Shown: positions 1 to 8,702 of the stretch, in pieces | Layout of the letters: the number at the start of each line of letters is the position of its first letter | Numbering within the stretch: position 1 is the first letter of the stretch | Assembly (NCBI GenBank): GCA_910584585.1 | Contig: CAJUBP010000002.1 | Coordinates: 144,107 to 208,106, forward strand | DNA: 64,000 bases | Source: an uncultured Lachnospiraceae bacterium | GTDB taxonomy: Bacteria > Bacillota > Clostridia > Lachnospirales > Lachnospiraceae | Reading direction: 5' to 3' | Notes under the pieces: generated by a model | The model's database searches: none | Told to the model about the DNA's origin: nothing | The model's input: only the letters and a program-made list of their open reading frames with translations | Made by a program: the position numbers and the translations under genes

Positions 1-37
1 ATAGGGGATTTGATTGTCAGCAATTAGATTTTATCTG

Positions 38-337
38 TCATATATGATTTCTGTTCCAATCTGCATTTTCTTCCAACATAGCGGCTATTTTCAAAGAAAG
101 CTGCTCTAATTCGGCACTCATGTTTTCAACGGTCACTGACATAGCAGAAAAGTAATGTATAAGGCGATTTACTTGTTCGAGTAATTCATTATAACATGAA
201 ATGTCTTCTGGGGCGGTGATCCGTTTTGCCATCTGCAGCTGTTCATAGATTGACTGAGAAATTCTTTCCTGTTCCCGAAGTTTGAAACTATGTTGAAACA
301 ATCGCATGGTGTTTGCGTAAAATCCATTGTCCAACAT
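38..337 (-). CDS. small T7SS-locus protein (hypothetical, 99 aa)
   Basis: This 99-residue, wholly soluble and predicted helical protein is the most distal T7SS-locus gene inside the window. Its C-terminal half has a heptad-like pattern of Leu, Ile and Val, as in helical-hairpin WXG100/LXG-partner proteins, but no W-x-G motif is visible. It starts 4 bp after the stop of the upstream 122-aa gene, so the two are almost certainly co-transcribed. The ribosome site is weak (ggtga about 10 bp upstream), which fits translational coupling. A role as a T7SS substrate, substrate partner or chaperone is inferred from position and shape only. The operon may continue beyond base 1. Confidence 0.6.
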   Translation of the reverse strand: MLDNGFYANTMRLFQHSFKLREQERISQSIYEQLQMAKRITAPEDISCYNELLEQVNRLIHYFSAMSVTVENMSAELEQLSLKIAAMLEENADWNRNHI

Positions 338-341
338 AAGG

Positions 342-710
342 CTAGTTCACCAAATCACCGACAATTTTTACTGTATCAAACGCAGTTTTTGCAGTTTGTA
401 CACTTTCTTCAAACAGCTGTGTAACATTTCCTGATAGTTCTTCTAAATTTTCCATCTGTTTTTGCAGCATTTGCCGGCTTTCTTTCAGTAACGCTATTTG
501 GCCTTCAACAGCATTAATATTCTTTTGGACGGCATTTTGCATATTTTGGAGATTGCTGTCGCCATCACCTAATACATTGACGGCATCCTTTTTTAATGTT
601 TGGTATTCTGCCAGAACCGAGTTTAATTCATTCATTTTGTTATCTAGCATTGCGATTTTCTGCATGTAATCTGCTGCTGAAACCTTTAATCTAAGCTGAT
701 CTGTTGCCAT
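342..710 (-). CDS. helical T7SS-locus protein (122 aa)
   Basis: The product is a 122-residue, almost entirely alpha-helical protein rich in Gln, Asn, Leu and Lys, with no signal peptide or membrane segment. Two long amphipathic stretches (about residues 10-45 and 60-110) resemble the helical hairpin of WXG100-type or LXG-partner proteins, though no W-x-G turn is seen. The ATG is preceded by a strong aggagg site. It lies between two other small helical genes in the same direction downstream of essC, so a T7SS substrate or substrate-chaperone role is the best guess from context. The family was not recognised by sequence. Confidence 0.65.
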   Translation of the reverse strand: MATDQLRLKVSAADYMQKIAMLDNKMNELNSVLAEYQTLKKDAVNVLGDGDSNLQNMQNAVQKNINAVEGQIALLKESRQMLQKQMENLEELSGNVTQLFEESVQTAKTAFDTVKIVGDLVN

Positions 711-737
711 TTCTTATCCTCCTGTCTTTTCTTCTGC

Positions 738-1058
738 TTAACCAATTACGTTGCTTTGTGTATTGCCGACATCAGCCACTATTTCACCTATTTTTGCTAA
801 AATGGAACTTATTAAATCATTTACAGTGCTAAGGATTTGGTTCATTCCGTCAAGGACTTTATTGACTCCAGCGATTACATTGCTGCTGTATTCTACAACT
901 TTGTCAAAAATTTGTCCTTCTGCTGTCTGTTTGAATTCTTCTAACACTTCCGCAGCTTCCCTTACTAATTTGTTGGCTTTTTCATTGAGTTCTTGCGCTC
1001 TTTTTTTCCAGGCCTCCACAGATGCCCGATCCTGAACATTGAATTGCATTCCAGCCAT
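738..1058 (-). CDS. WXG100-like helical T7SS protein (106 aa)
   Basis: The product is a 106-residue helical protein of WXG100 size. The start was set at the ATG at 1058 because a consensus ttaggaggttatctt ribosome site precedes it; the upstream in-frame GTG/TTG codons have none. The N-terminal half is charged and amphipathic (a Trp in E-A-W-K at about residue 18), and the C-terminal half is a hydrophobic Val/Ile/Leu/Asn series ending in a flexible tail. It lacks a clear central W-x-G, so it may be a WXG100-like effector partner rather than EsxA itself. It sits in the EssC/YukD operon, and secretion through T7SSb is inferred from that. Confidence 0.65.
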   Translation of the reverse strand: MAGMQFNVQDRASVEAWKKRAQELNEKANKLVREAAEVLEEFKQTAEGQIFDKVVEYSSNVIAGVNKVLDGMNQILSTVNDLISSILAKIGEIVADVGNTQSNVIG

Positions 1059-1138
1059 AAGATAACCTCCTAAAAATTTTTTTATTTGAATTACTTTCCG
1101 GGCGATTGCCAGAGAGTAAAACATTCGGAATATTTGCG

Positions 1139-1360
1139 TTATAATCCAAGCCGCTGCTTGTCTTGTAAGATAATTAAAGTGTTTTTGATTTCTTTTACTG
1201 TTTTAATGATTTCATCGGAGCCTTGTTGGTATTTTGTCAGAATCTCACCGTTAATACAATTGTGCATGTCATCCCTATCTGTTTCTATCAGCGAAAGCAA
1301 CTTATTTGTATTGGCTAAGGCATCTTCCAATATTTTCAGTAATTCCGGATTCAAAATCAC
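1139..1360 (-). CDS. small T7SS-locus protein (hypothetical, 73 aa)
   Basis: This short acidic helical protein starts 12 bp after the stop of the YukD-like gene. Translation appears to begin at a GTG (1360-1358) with an aaagaaagg stretch about 8 bp upstream; an overlapping ATG is out of frame and meets a stop at once. It has no membrane segment. The size and gene order match the small accessory proteins that sit between YukD and the WXG-like proteins in T7SSb loci. No family was recognised. Confidence 0.5.
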   Translation of the reverse strand: MILNPELLKILEDALANTNKLLSLIETDRDDMHNCINGEILTKYQQGSDEIIKTVKEIKNTLIILQDKQRLGL

Positions 1361-1372
1361 ATCAGCCTTTCT

Positions 1373-1624
1373 TTAAAATAAGATTAATTGGGAACCGTCC
1401 GCTATCCCATAGTCTTCCAGGGTTTTATCTGGGTGGAGCAGTATAGCAGGTTTTTTTAGAGTCAGCATCCCTAAGCTGGAATGCTGGTAGCGTTCATTCG
1501 AGAGTTCTGAAATACCTTCTCCCAGTAACTTTGTTACTTCTCTAATGGTCATTCCTGTAGGTATGGAAAGATCATATCGCTCCTGGATGGCAGGGACATA
1601 CAGGTTAATTAATGTTCTTTTCAT
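1373..1624 (-). CDS. yukD: YukD/EsaB ubiquitin-like T7SS component
   Basis: The product is an 83-residue ubiquitin-fold protein of the YukD/EsaB family, a cytosolic accessory component of T7SSb machines. The beta-grasp pattern is visible: a first strand TLINLYVPA, a helix around TIREVTKLLGEGI, and a typical end DKTLEDYGIADGSQLILF, which is the ubiquitin-like 'tL.dygI.dgs.L.l' ending without the terminal Gly-Gly. Length and position, directly downstream of essC and upstream of small helical proteins, match YukD/EsaB in other Firmicutes. The ATG has an aaaggg ribosome site. Confidence 0.85.
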   Translation of the reverse strand: MKRTLINLYVPAIQERYDLSIPTGMTIREVTKLLGEGISELSNERYQHSSLGMLTLKKPAILLHPDKTLEDYGIADGSQLILF

Positions 1625-1693
1625 TTCTAAATACCCTTTCGTAAAAACTTCATGAGTATGTCTAAAAATTGGTCTCCATGTAGTATCACAATA

Positions 1694-4600
1694 CTAAATA
1701 ATGCTTTCATCATCTGGATCCTCTGCAGATGTCTCTAACTGTCCGACGGGCATAATCATAGGATAAAAGTTTTCTCGATATTTCATCCAAAAATAGTTGT
1801 GCTGCGAGTTTATGGCATCTATTTTAGAAATCTCATATGGAATGTTCTTCATTTGTATTTTATCATAATGCCCCCCAAATAGCATGAAAAATTCTTCCGC
1901 ATTGTAAGAGTGGAATAAACGATAAGAGGCTAACCTCTCATCATCAGGGTAAAAGCCTGCAGCAAAATAAATATTATAGCCTCGCATTTGATTAAAATAA
2001 ACGTCAAATAAGCCTTCTAATTCACTGTTGTTTGTGTTTTCTTCTTTACATGCCTTGCAGAAATCGCTAAAATTTTCAATTATAACCATAATTGGCGTAG
2101 TGTGCTCCCGGATATATTTTGCGGCTTTCAGAGAACGTTTCTTTTGTTCTAATGGAATTCCTTTCTGGATGCTGTATTCATCACGGTAAATGTTTCTTGC
2201 CCGTATTTCCTGCTGTATAATATTAGATAAATTTGTAATATCTTTTTTCGAACAGCTGAGCATTGTAAAATTTCCATGGAATCCAGAAAGCGCGCATGGT
2301 TCTGAATTAGTATCAAATACAGTTGCTATTGGTCGGTTTTCCGCATCAATAGTTTGCCGTTGAATAATGTATGTGTCCATACCGTTTTTTTCAGCGGAGA
2401 ATAATAGATTTTGGAAAACCTTTGCAATGCCTTTAGGATTGCCAAAATACAGAGAAATACTGTGTAATTGCTGAAATGGCATGGATACAGTTTTCATATC
2501 GCTGAGAGAGTAACCTAAAGGAATACGTCCAGTTTCAAAATTTAAACAAAAGTGTTCATAAGTTTGTTCTAAATTAGCCATTGGCAGACATTTGGCCGGG
2601 GTGCAGTCCTTATATCGCTGTGCGAAATCAGAAAGCTTTTGTCGAAGTAATTCTGCGCGCTGCGGTTCTGGTTTGTCACAATCCAGCATAGCAGTATGAT
2701 ATTCTAAAGGCCGTTGTTCCTGTAAGCACATGCCTCTTCCGTTTATTGCGGCAGGTGTATAAGTGCAACGTACATTTGCGCCAAGAATATCATTGTATTC
2801 ATAACGATCTTTTGCTTGCAGCGCAATACGGTAGTCCAGCTCCTGTTTCGATTTGGAACCAACCTCATTGTCATGGTTGCAAGACAAGATAATTCGGATT
2901 CCAAAACTGGTTCCTTCGCGCAGGTAATCCTGAAATAGTAAAAAGTATTTTTCTCCGTTGCGCAGACTTTGTATATTAGTGAAACCGTCAACAATAAACA
3001 AGATTAATGGCAGAGCATTCAGCTGACGATATACATTGAAATCATAAGTTTCTGCTTCAGCAAACATTTTTTTTCTTTGGGCGATTATTTCTCGGATAAA
3101 AGTCAATAAGCGTCCGATATCCTCGTCATTTTCCTGGGTGAGATATGCTCCGCAATGGGGAGTTTGGGCATATCCACTTAATGCTCCATCAGACAAATCA
3201 ATGACATAATAGTTTACCTCGGATGGAGAATACCTGTAAATCAGAGAGTAGAGCATGGTGCGGAGAAACGTGCTTTTACCGCTGCCGGATGCTCCGACAA
3301 GTAACATATTATGAAAATCCAATAGTGGCAAAAATAGAGGAAATTGCTGTTGGTTTTCTGGATCATCCACTAGTCCGATTAAGGCAGAAATTGTATTAGG
3401 CTCAGCTTTATTTGTATTTTTTATAAATGAGTCAAGTTCAAGTTCTTTTGGGAGCGGATTTTTCCATAAATTTTTTGGGTCAATATTTTCTTGTCTGGCT
3501 AAGTCAGATAAATACTGGGTGATTGCGACAACTTGTTTATGTTCTGCTTGCTTTTTTTTAATATTTGGTTTTATATCCAATATTGTTTGGCCTGCATTAT
3601 CAAGAAAGCGTATTGTATTATCTTGTTCTGTGGGAGGTTCGTCTTGCGGAAAATAGTCGCCGCCGCACCATGCAGACTGTCCCAGAGCAAAATATTCATT
3701 ATAACCTACTTGTAAATAGAAACGTCCAGTATGTTTAAGTTCTGCCGCCTCCGGGCGTTTAAGCATTTCCATGCTATCACCCCGATCCTGAACGCGAAGG
3801 CAGACATGGAATTTTGCGTTGCTCCATATCTGTTCATCAACGACACCGCCTGGTTTCTGAGTTGCAAGAATTAGATGAATACCTAAACTTCGGCCGATGC
3901 GTGCAGCGCTTATCAGCTTATCCATAAATTCCTGTTGTTGTTTTTTTAATTCCGCAAATTCGTCTGCTATGATGATAAGATGCGGCATCGGTTCAGAGAC
4001 TTTCTTATTTCGATAAAGCCTTTGATAATCGTAGATGTCTAATGTGCCTTCATTACATTGCTGCTTTGCTTCTTTAAATATCCGTTGCCTTCTAGTTAAT
4101 TCGCTATTAATAGACATAAGTGATCTTTGAATGGAGCTTCCATCCAAATTTGTGATTGTACCAACTAAATGCGGCAGGTGTATTTGACGTTCTTTATCCT
4201 CAAAAGCGTCAGCTAAGCCGCCTCCCTTATAATCAATTAAAATAAAAGCCACTTCGTCCGGGCTGTAATTGATGGCCATAGAGAGAATATAAGTAATCAG
4301 GAATTCTGATTTACCGGAACCTGTCATTCCGGCGACTAAACCATGCGGTCCGTGTGCTTTTTGATGGAGATCTAATGTGAGCAATTTACCATTTGCTCCG
4401 ACACCAATAACGGCAGAGAGAGAGTTCACTGGGTTATTATCGTTCCAGCGTTTCAGAGGATTAAGGTGCTCTACACGGCCGACTCCATACATTTCAAGAA
4501 AACTCAGCGTATCCGGTAAAGAGGATTCGGATTCAATTTTCAGCTTGATTTTCATCAAGGCGCGCATACTGCTATCAGCAATGTCTTTTTGGTAGGAATC

Positions 4601-6442
4601 TAAAGTAAAAGTTTGTTCATCATTTTCAGGATTTGTAAGATCGACTGTTTTTACTTCTGTGCGCAAATCAATAATTTTACTGCACTCTTTTGGGATTCCA
4701 TCAAAAGCTGCAAGGATAGATACGCCGCAATAGGATTCTTCTAATAATTCCTTAAATATTTCAACACAGTCAAATAATTTTTTATCTAAGGCTATGACGA
4801 CATAAGAGGGCATTTTTTTTAAGGCATTTTCCCGGTTTGATTCGTCATAGATATACTCTAATTCTTTGTTTAAATACTCACTGATTTGAAGTGCGTCAGC
4901 AGGGGTAGTGGCAAGAAAACGAATATTCCGGCTATTGTTCCAGTTGTGAGGCAGATATCGTATATATTGCGCAATAGCAACGTCCTCCTGATTTAAAATT
5001 AAAATTAGTTTGACTTCGTCATAACTGTGTGTAAGGACTATCTGCATCATTAGATTTTGGAGCAATTCTGCTTTTTGCTGCGGTGTTCCCAGAATGCCGA
5101 CGATATAGTCTTGCTGCAAAGATAACATAATTGGAACATTATTTAAAAAAACAGTTTCTTCTGCTAATGCGTACATTTCTTCAGTAAGCTGGTCAGATTC
5201 TAACTCAAATTTTCGTTCTGGAAAAGTTTTCTTAGCAATCATTGGAAAATCCCCGGTTCCAATCCGAATATTTAGAAAGTCATTGTCTGACTTTTGCTTT
5301 TCCCATAAATGTTTCTTTGTAAAAGCGAACTGTAAGGCGACAGAAAGCGGTGGATAAAAGTCGTTGAGCAAATACTCTTCCCTATCTTTTTCATTCAGGA
5401 TTTCCTGTTTTTTTCCCGACAGATATTTTCGATAGATAGCGGTACGTTTTTCTTCATATTCTTTCCGATCCCGTTCTGTAATGCCTTGGGTCAACGCAGG
5501 AAATACTAAGGATGTTAGGGCCATTGCAAAATTGCCGCTTGCTAAGGCATGTCCTCCTATGACCATTGGGCTGCCCATGCGCAGCAAGAGAGGAACTTTA
5601 TTTGCATACAAAGGCATAGGGGGCATTTCAATATTGATAGAAGAAGCAGTGAGTTTTTTCTGCTTATGTGGTTGGCGATCGAATGGCTCAATATGCGGGA
5701 CATTAAACAAATGGTTTGTATAAATGAAATCATCATATTCCTTAATCTGATAAATGTCAGATGTGTTGATTTTGACACGGTCATTAGCGTTGTTGATCGC
5801 CAAAAATCCGGAGCCAATAAGAATATATAGTCCCATAATGAAAATGAAATCCCCGTTTGTCAATTTGTGTGGAATGCAAGGCTCCATCTTTTGACCATTC
5901 AGGTAAGTGCCGTTTGTACTGTTATTATCAATAATATAAAAAGAGCCATCCTTCCATTGGAGCGATGCGTGGTTACCAGAAACCATTTGGTACGGGTAAC
6001 AGATGTGATGATTCAATTCTCGGCCAATCGTATATACTGCTTGCTTTTTTAAAGAATAAAAAAGGAAACAATTATCTTCAGGTTTGCTTATTTCCACAAA
6101 TAGCACATATTCTTGCCCTTTATCGTCATAAATGTTTGCGATCAGTTTATCGTAAAGCGCTTGTTTAGAAATGCGCTTTCCATCTGTTGTATGGAATGCG
6201 GCATTTTTTTCTGTATAAGCGAACCATTGATTGTCCTTTCCCTCAATGTAGATTGGTAAATCAAGATTCAGACCAGTATCTTTCTGAAATTGATAACGCC
6301 CTTTAATAATATTGGGCAGCCATAAAGTGTGAATAATTCCGCATTGTTCTATTAAAATTGCTTTCATGTACGCAGTTATATTATCAGAAATTTTTGTTTT
6401 GTGAATTTTTTGTAAATTAGAATTTATTAAATTGTTGGACAT
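1694..6442 (-). CDS. essC: EssC-type T7SS FtsK/SpoIIIE ATPase
   Basis: This is the motor ATPase of a type VIIb secretion system (EssC/YukBA family, 1582 aa). An FHA domain lies at about residues 135-215 (I-G-R-E, then S-x-x-H, then N-S-T-N-G-T-Y). A hydrophobic segment around 280-320 is the expected membrane anchor. The first FtsK/SpoIIIE domain has Walker A GMTGSGKS near residue 706 and a DEFAELKKQ Walker B-type motif. The second has Walker A GASGSGKS near residue 1052. The last roughly 300 residues form a third, degenerate ATPase domain without Walker A, the region thought to bind substrates in this family. The ATG has an aaggggag site. It is first in the operon with the YukD and small helical genes. 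EssA/EssB-like membrane genes are not in view. Confidence 0.95.
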   Translation of the reverse strand: MSNNLINSNLQKIHKTKISDNITAYMKAILIEQCGIIHTLWLPNIIKGRYQFQKDTGLNLDLPIYIEGKDNQWFAYTEKNAAFHTTDGKRISKQALYDKLIANIYDDKGQEYVLFVEISKPEDNCFLFYSLKKQAVYTIGRELNHHICYPYQMVSGNHASLQWKDGSFYIIDNNSTNGTYLNGQKMEPCIPHKLTNGDFIFIMGLYILIGSGFLAINNANDRVKINTSDIYQIKEYDDFIYTNHLFNVPHIEPFDRQPHKQKKLTASSINIEMPPMPLYANKVPLLLRMGSPMVIGGHALASGNFAMALTSLVFPALTQGITERDRKEYEEKRTAIYRKYLSGKKQEILNEKDREEYLLNDFYPPLSVALQFAFTKKHLWEKQKSDNDFLNIRIGTGDFPMIAKKTFPERKFELESDQLTEEMYALAEETVFLNNVPIMLSLQQDYIVGILGTPQQKAELLQNLMMQIVLTHSYDEVKLILILNQEDVAIAQYIRYLPHNWNNSRNIRFLATTPADALQISEYLNKELEYIYDESNRENALKKMPSYVVIALDKKLFDCVEIFKELLEESYCGVSILAAFDGIPKECSKIIDLRTEVKTVDLTNPENDEQTFTLDSYQKDIADSSMRALMKIKLKIESESSLPDTLSFLEMYGVGRVEHLNPLKRWNDNNPVNSLSAVIGVGANGKLLTLDLHQKAHGPHGLVAGMTGSGKSEFLITYILSMAINYSPDEVAFILIDYKGGGLADAFEDKERQIHLPHLVGTITNLDGSSIQRSLMSINSELTRRQRIFKEAKQQCNEGTLDIYDYQRLYRNKKVSEPMPHLIIIADEFAELKKQQQEFMDKLISAARIGRSLGIHLILATQKPGGVVDEQIWSNAKFHVCLRVQDRGDSMEMLKRPEAAELKHTGRFYLQVGYNEYFALGQSAWCGGDYFPQDEPPTEQDNTIRFLDNAGQTILDIKPNIKKKQAEHKQVVAITQYLSDLARQENIDPKNLWKNPLPKELELDSFIKNTNKAEPNTISALIGLVDDPENQQQFPLFLPLLDFHNMLLVGASGSGKSTFLRTMLYSLIYRYSPSEVNYYVIDLSDGALSGYAQTPHCGAYLTQENDEDIGRLLTFIREIIAQRKKMFAEAETYDFNVYRQLNALPLILFIVDGFTNIQSLRNGEKYFLLFQDYLREGTSFGIRIILSCNHDNEVGSKSKQELDYRIALQAKDRYEYNDILGANVRCTYTPAAINGRGMCLQEQRPLEYHTAMLDCDKPEPQRAELLRQKLSDFAQRYKDCTPAKCLPMANLEQTYEHFCLNFETGRIPLGYSLSDMKTVSMPFQQLHSISLYFGNPKGIAKVFQNLLFSAEKNGMDTYIIQRQTIDAENRPIATVFDTNSEPCALSGFHGNFTMLSCSKKDITNLSNIIQQEIRARNIYRDEYSIQKGIPLEQKKRSLKAAKYIREHTTPIMVIIENFSDFCKACKEENTNNSELEGLFDVYFNQMRGYNIYFAAGFYPDDERLASYRLFHSYNAEEFFMLFGGHYDKIQMKNIPYEISKIDAINSQHNYFWMKYRENFYPMIMPVGQLETSAEDPDDESII

Positions 6443-6775
6443 GATAGAATTCTCCCCTTTATTGTATCATTTGTTCACGATTACTTCCCCTTCAAATTTT
6501 AATGAAAAATGTTTTGAATAAAATTTTAGAGGATGTTGTTCTATTTAATAATATCAAAGACAGAGGGAAATGCGTGAAATTACACGAAAGACGATTTTTA
6601 GATTTTAATAAGTTACACTACCCTCTGTGATTATTATATCAAAGACTTTCAAAAAATCAAGCTGAATTGAAAAAGTAAATTCCAGTGTGGGACTAAATTT
6701 AGGAAGAGAATCTAGCCCAATACTTAACGAAATGACATTTCTTCGCAAACACGTTATCGGACTTCGGCAGAAGTT
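6443..6775. other. intergenic leader of the T7SS operon
   Basis: There is no convincing gene in this 333-bp A+T-rich stretch. It contains a good minus-strand promoter (6633-6660), implying an untranslated leader of about 180 nt for essC. Inside the leader, cagaggg (6561-6567) and ccctctg (6621-6627) form the base of a possible long hairpin, and the phrase atatcaaagac occurs twice (about 6551 and 6637). On the plus strand, an open frame without a start codon enters the small ORF that follows. Confidence 0.5.
6633..6660 (-). promoter_or_regulatory. sigma-A-type promoter for the essC operon
   Basis: Read on the minus strand, TTGATT (6660-6655) and TATAAT (6638-6633) are separated by 16 bp. They point towards essC, about 190 bp upstream of its ATG. 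Both hexamers are close to consensus. Confidence 0.6.
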
Positions 6776-7015
6776 TTGAAAGAGCGGATCTCCCAGTATG
6801 TAATTAAGCGGGAGGAATGCAGGAAAAGAAATCAGGAAAGCAGGAATGATTGTGCCAAATTTTGTGATATAAAAAATTGTGGAGAATATGGCTGTCCTCT
6901 TACGGAGGAGCTTATGAACCAGGTAAATGAATATGTTGCTAAAGAAATATCAGAATGGAAGCAAAGCAATGAAAAAGAGGCTGAAGCAATGAAAAAGGAT
7001 ACAGGTAAGGTTTAG
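6776..7015 (+). pseudogene. small Cys-containing ORF, probable 5'-truncated remnant
   Basis: This 79-residue frame is charged and carries a cluster of five cysteines between residues 26 and 40 (C-x3-C, then C-x4-C). Its only start is a TTG with no ribosome site, and the frame stays open without a start back to about 6728, so it may be the 3' end of a longer lost gene. Neither family nor function was recognised. It stands alone between the T7SS operon and a minus-strand regulator pair. Confidence 0.35.
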
Positions 7016-7198
7016 AAATAGAAGTTCTCTGGCATAGGAATTTAAGGATGTAAATCTGTCGCAAGATCTTGTGGTTACGTTGCGCAGTGTGGCAGAGCCG
7101 CCAGCCCAGTGTGGCGTGAGCCATCTGTTCAGACGGATTGATCCACTTTTATTTTAAAAGTTATTCATGTAATGATTTGTCCAAACCATATACCTCTC

Positions 7199-7552
7199 TT
7201 ATGTAGACATTGTGTTCGGCGTCAATACTTGCGATATTGATTCGATAGCTGTCATAAGAGATACGTAGGAGGCTGTTACATAGATAGACGCAAGCTCATC
7301 CACCTGGGTATTCTCATTGTGATAATCATTAATATGGGCCAGCTTGAATCCCTCAAAATCTTCTGTCTGGGCGTCTTCTGGCAGTTCCAGAATGTTTAAT
7401 ACCTCTTGAAAAGTCGTTTCTTTATCCACAAACTGAGGGAGATTCACAGATTTTATTCCGTCGTTTTTGGACAAATAGGAAAGGGATACATTGGCGCAGC
7501 CCTTGTCATAGCTGGCGTAAAAGTCGAAAGATTCTGCGCTTTCGCTGCGCAA
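7199..7552 (-). CDS. hypothetical protein downstream of HTH regulator
   Basis: This 117-residue acidic protein of unknown family has no membrane segment. The start is uncertain: the first recognised codon is a TTG at 7552 with no ribosome site, while the frame stays open to about 7606 and overlaps the end of the HTH gene, so translation may be coupled to that gene or the 5' end may be damaged. A perfect 10-bp inverted repeat (7546-7583) covers this start region. It is probably co-transcribed with the HTH gene upstream. Confidence 0.5.
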   Translation of the reverse strand: MRSESAESFDFYASYDKGCANVSLSYLSKNDGIKSVNLPQFVDKETTFQEVLNILELPEDAQTEDFEGFKLAHINDYHNENTQVDELASIYVTASYVSLMTAIESISQVLTPNTMST

Positions 7553-7583
7553 ACCAACGGCGATTTTGCCGCCGGTTTGCGCA
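7546..7583. repeat. hairpin-forming inverted repeat at an intercistronic junction
   Basis: The arms tgcgcaaacc (7546-7555) and ggtttgcgca (7574-7583) are perfectly complementary, and inside them cggc/gccg forms a second short stem. There is no T tract, so a simple terminator is unlikely. It lies just after the stop of the HTH gene and over the presumed start of the next ORF, where it could affect translation, or it may be a small REP-like insertion. Confidence 0.6.
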
Positions 7584-7592
7584 GGCTGAGCT

Positions 7593-7889
7593 TTACATCG
7601 GATTTCTCATTTTTTCAGCGGAGAGTTCCTGAAGATGTTTAAGATCCAGCGGCGGGATATTCTGTACGGCGTTTGAGTCTGAAAATGCTTCCAAAATATC
7701 AGGACAACCGTAAATCTGGTTTAAAATCAAAAACAGATCGGCGTCTATAGAATCCGTACCGTTTTCATAACCACATAGTTGTTCCGGGGTTATCGCAATA
7801 TGATAATCTTTTAGTTTTTCAATAACCTCTTCTACGGTGAATCCGCTTTTTTCTCTCAGTTCTTTTGAAATGCTTCCTGAAGTTTTCAT
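7593..7889 (-). CDS. Xre-family helix-turn-helix protein
   Basis: This 98-residue protein has an N-terminal Cro/C1-type helix-turn-helix: LREKSGFTVEEVIEKL, then the recognition region ITPEQLCGYENGTD, and a third helix LFLILNQIYGCPDI. The start is placed at the ATG at 7889, which has an agagagg site; the frame extends nine codons further upstream without one. It likely acts as a DNA-binding repressor and is followed at once by a 117-aa gene of unknown function. The pair resembles regulator modules of mobile elements, but no element boundaries were found. Confidence 0.75.
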   Translation of the reverse strand: MKTSGSISKELREKSGFTVEEVIEKLKDYHIAITPEQLCGYENGTDSIDADLFLILNQIYGCPDILEAFSDSNAVQNIPPLDLKHLQELSAEKMRNPM

Positions 7890-8341
7890 GGTAACCTCTC
7901 TTTCTCTATGAAACATAGTAAAAAATAGTATTGTATATGAGTGAAACCAGAACTCCGGCCCGTTGGACGAAATGCTGGTTCATTCGGTATGGTTTTCATA
8001 ACGCATATCCTTCATGATTCATTTTATATGAGCGGCAAAGGGAAAACAAGAGTAAAATGAGTAAATTTGATATTTCTCAGTAACAGTTCGTCACTTTTCA
8101 CACTCATGCCAATCACCTCGCTGATTGGCATGGAGCCAGTACCGTTCTGGAGCCAAAGGGACTGCCCACCTATTTGCTGAGGACATTCTTGGCGCTCCTG
8201 TAATATGCGCTCTAAAGCGTGCTGTTGTCAGTTCACGGCATTTTTCGAGCAATTCGCGCAAAGTTCCGTTTTTTTTCAAAAATAGGTTTATAGTAGACAT
8301 CAGCCAAAGGGCTATAAAATAAAATCGGAGGAACGAAGAAA
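7890..8341. other. intergenic region with hairpin; no supported gene
   Basis: About 450 bp hold no ORF that I can support. A hairpin, atgccaatc (8106-8114) with gattggcat (8123-8131), lies in the middle. Opposing 65-69-codon frames around 8091-8322 lack recognisable motifs. The right end carries the ggagg ribosome site of the lipoprotein gene. Confidence 0.4.
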
Positions 8342-8680
8342 ATGAAAAAAATGATTACACTTTTGCTGGCCTTGGCAATGTGCGCGTGTTTAGCTGCCTG
8401 CGGCGGGGCGGACAAACAGCCTGCAATTGATGCTTTCAACAAAACCAGCGATGCTTTTGACGAAGTGGTGAATTTAATCAACGAAAATCCTGACGCTATC
8501 GATCAGGAAGCTATTGACACCATGAATGATATGTCGGATCTGCTCAGACAGCATAAAGAACTGCTGGAAAGTGATGAAGAGATTGAAGAAGACAAACTGA
8601 ACGAGATGATTGAATGGTATGGCACCGTTGATGATTGGATAGGAGAAGTGAAAGCAGCCTTAGATGAACAAATTAATTAA
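8342..8680 (+). CDS. small acidic lipoprotein
   Basis: This 112-residue exported lipoprotein has an N-terminal Lys-Lys, a hydrophobic stretch LLLALAMCACLA and a lipobox L-A-A-C with Cys20 as the lipidation site. The mature part is about 90 residues, very acidic and helical, with no known catalytic motif. A cggagga site precedes the ATG. The next recognisable element is a GC-rich hairpin about 30 bp downstream. It probably sits on the outer face of the membrane; the role is unknown. Confidence 0.75.
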   Translation: MKKMITLLLALAMCACLAACGGADKQPAIDAFNKTSDAFDEVVNLINENPDAIDQEAIDTMNDMSDLLRQHKELLESDEEIEEDKLNEMIEWYGTVDDWIGEVKAALDEQIN

Positions 8681-8702
8681 TCATGCCTGGACAAAAAAGA
8701 TT

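Noticed and set aside
8091..8300. 69-codon minus-strand ORF between regulator and lipoprotein
   Set aside because: It overlaps a hairpin and an opposing ORF, shows no motif, and has no convincing ribosome site; it could be debris but not a supported gene.
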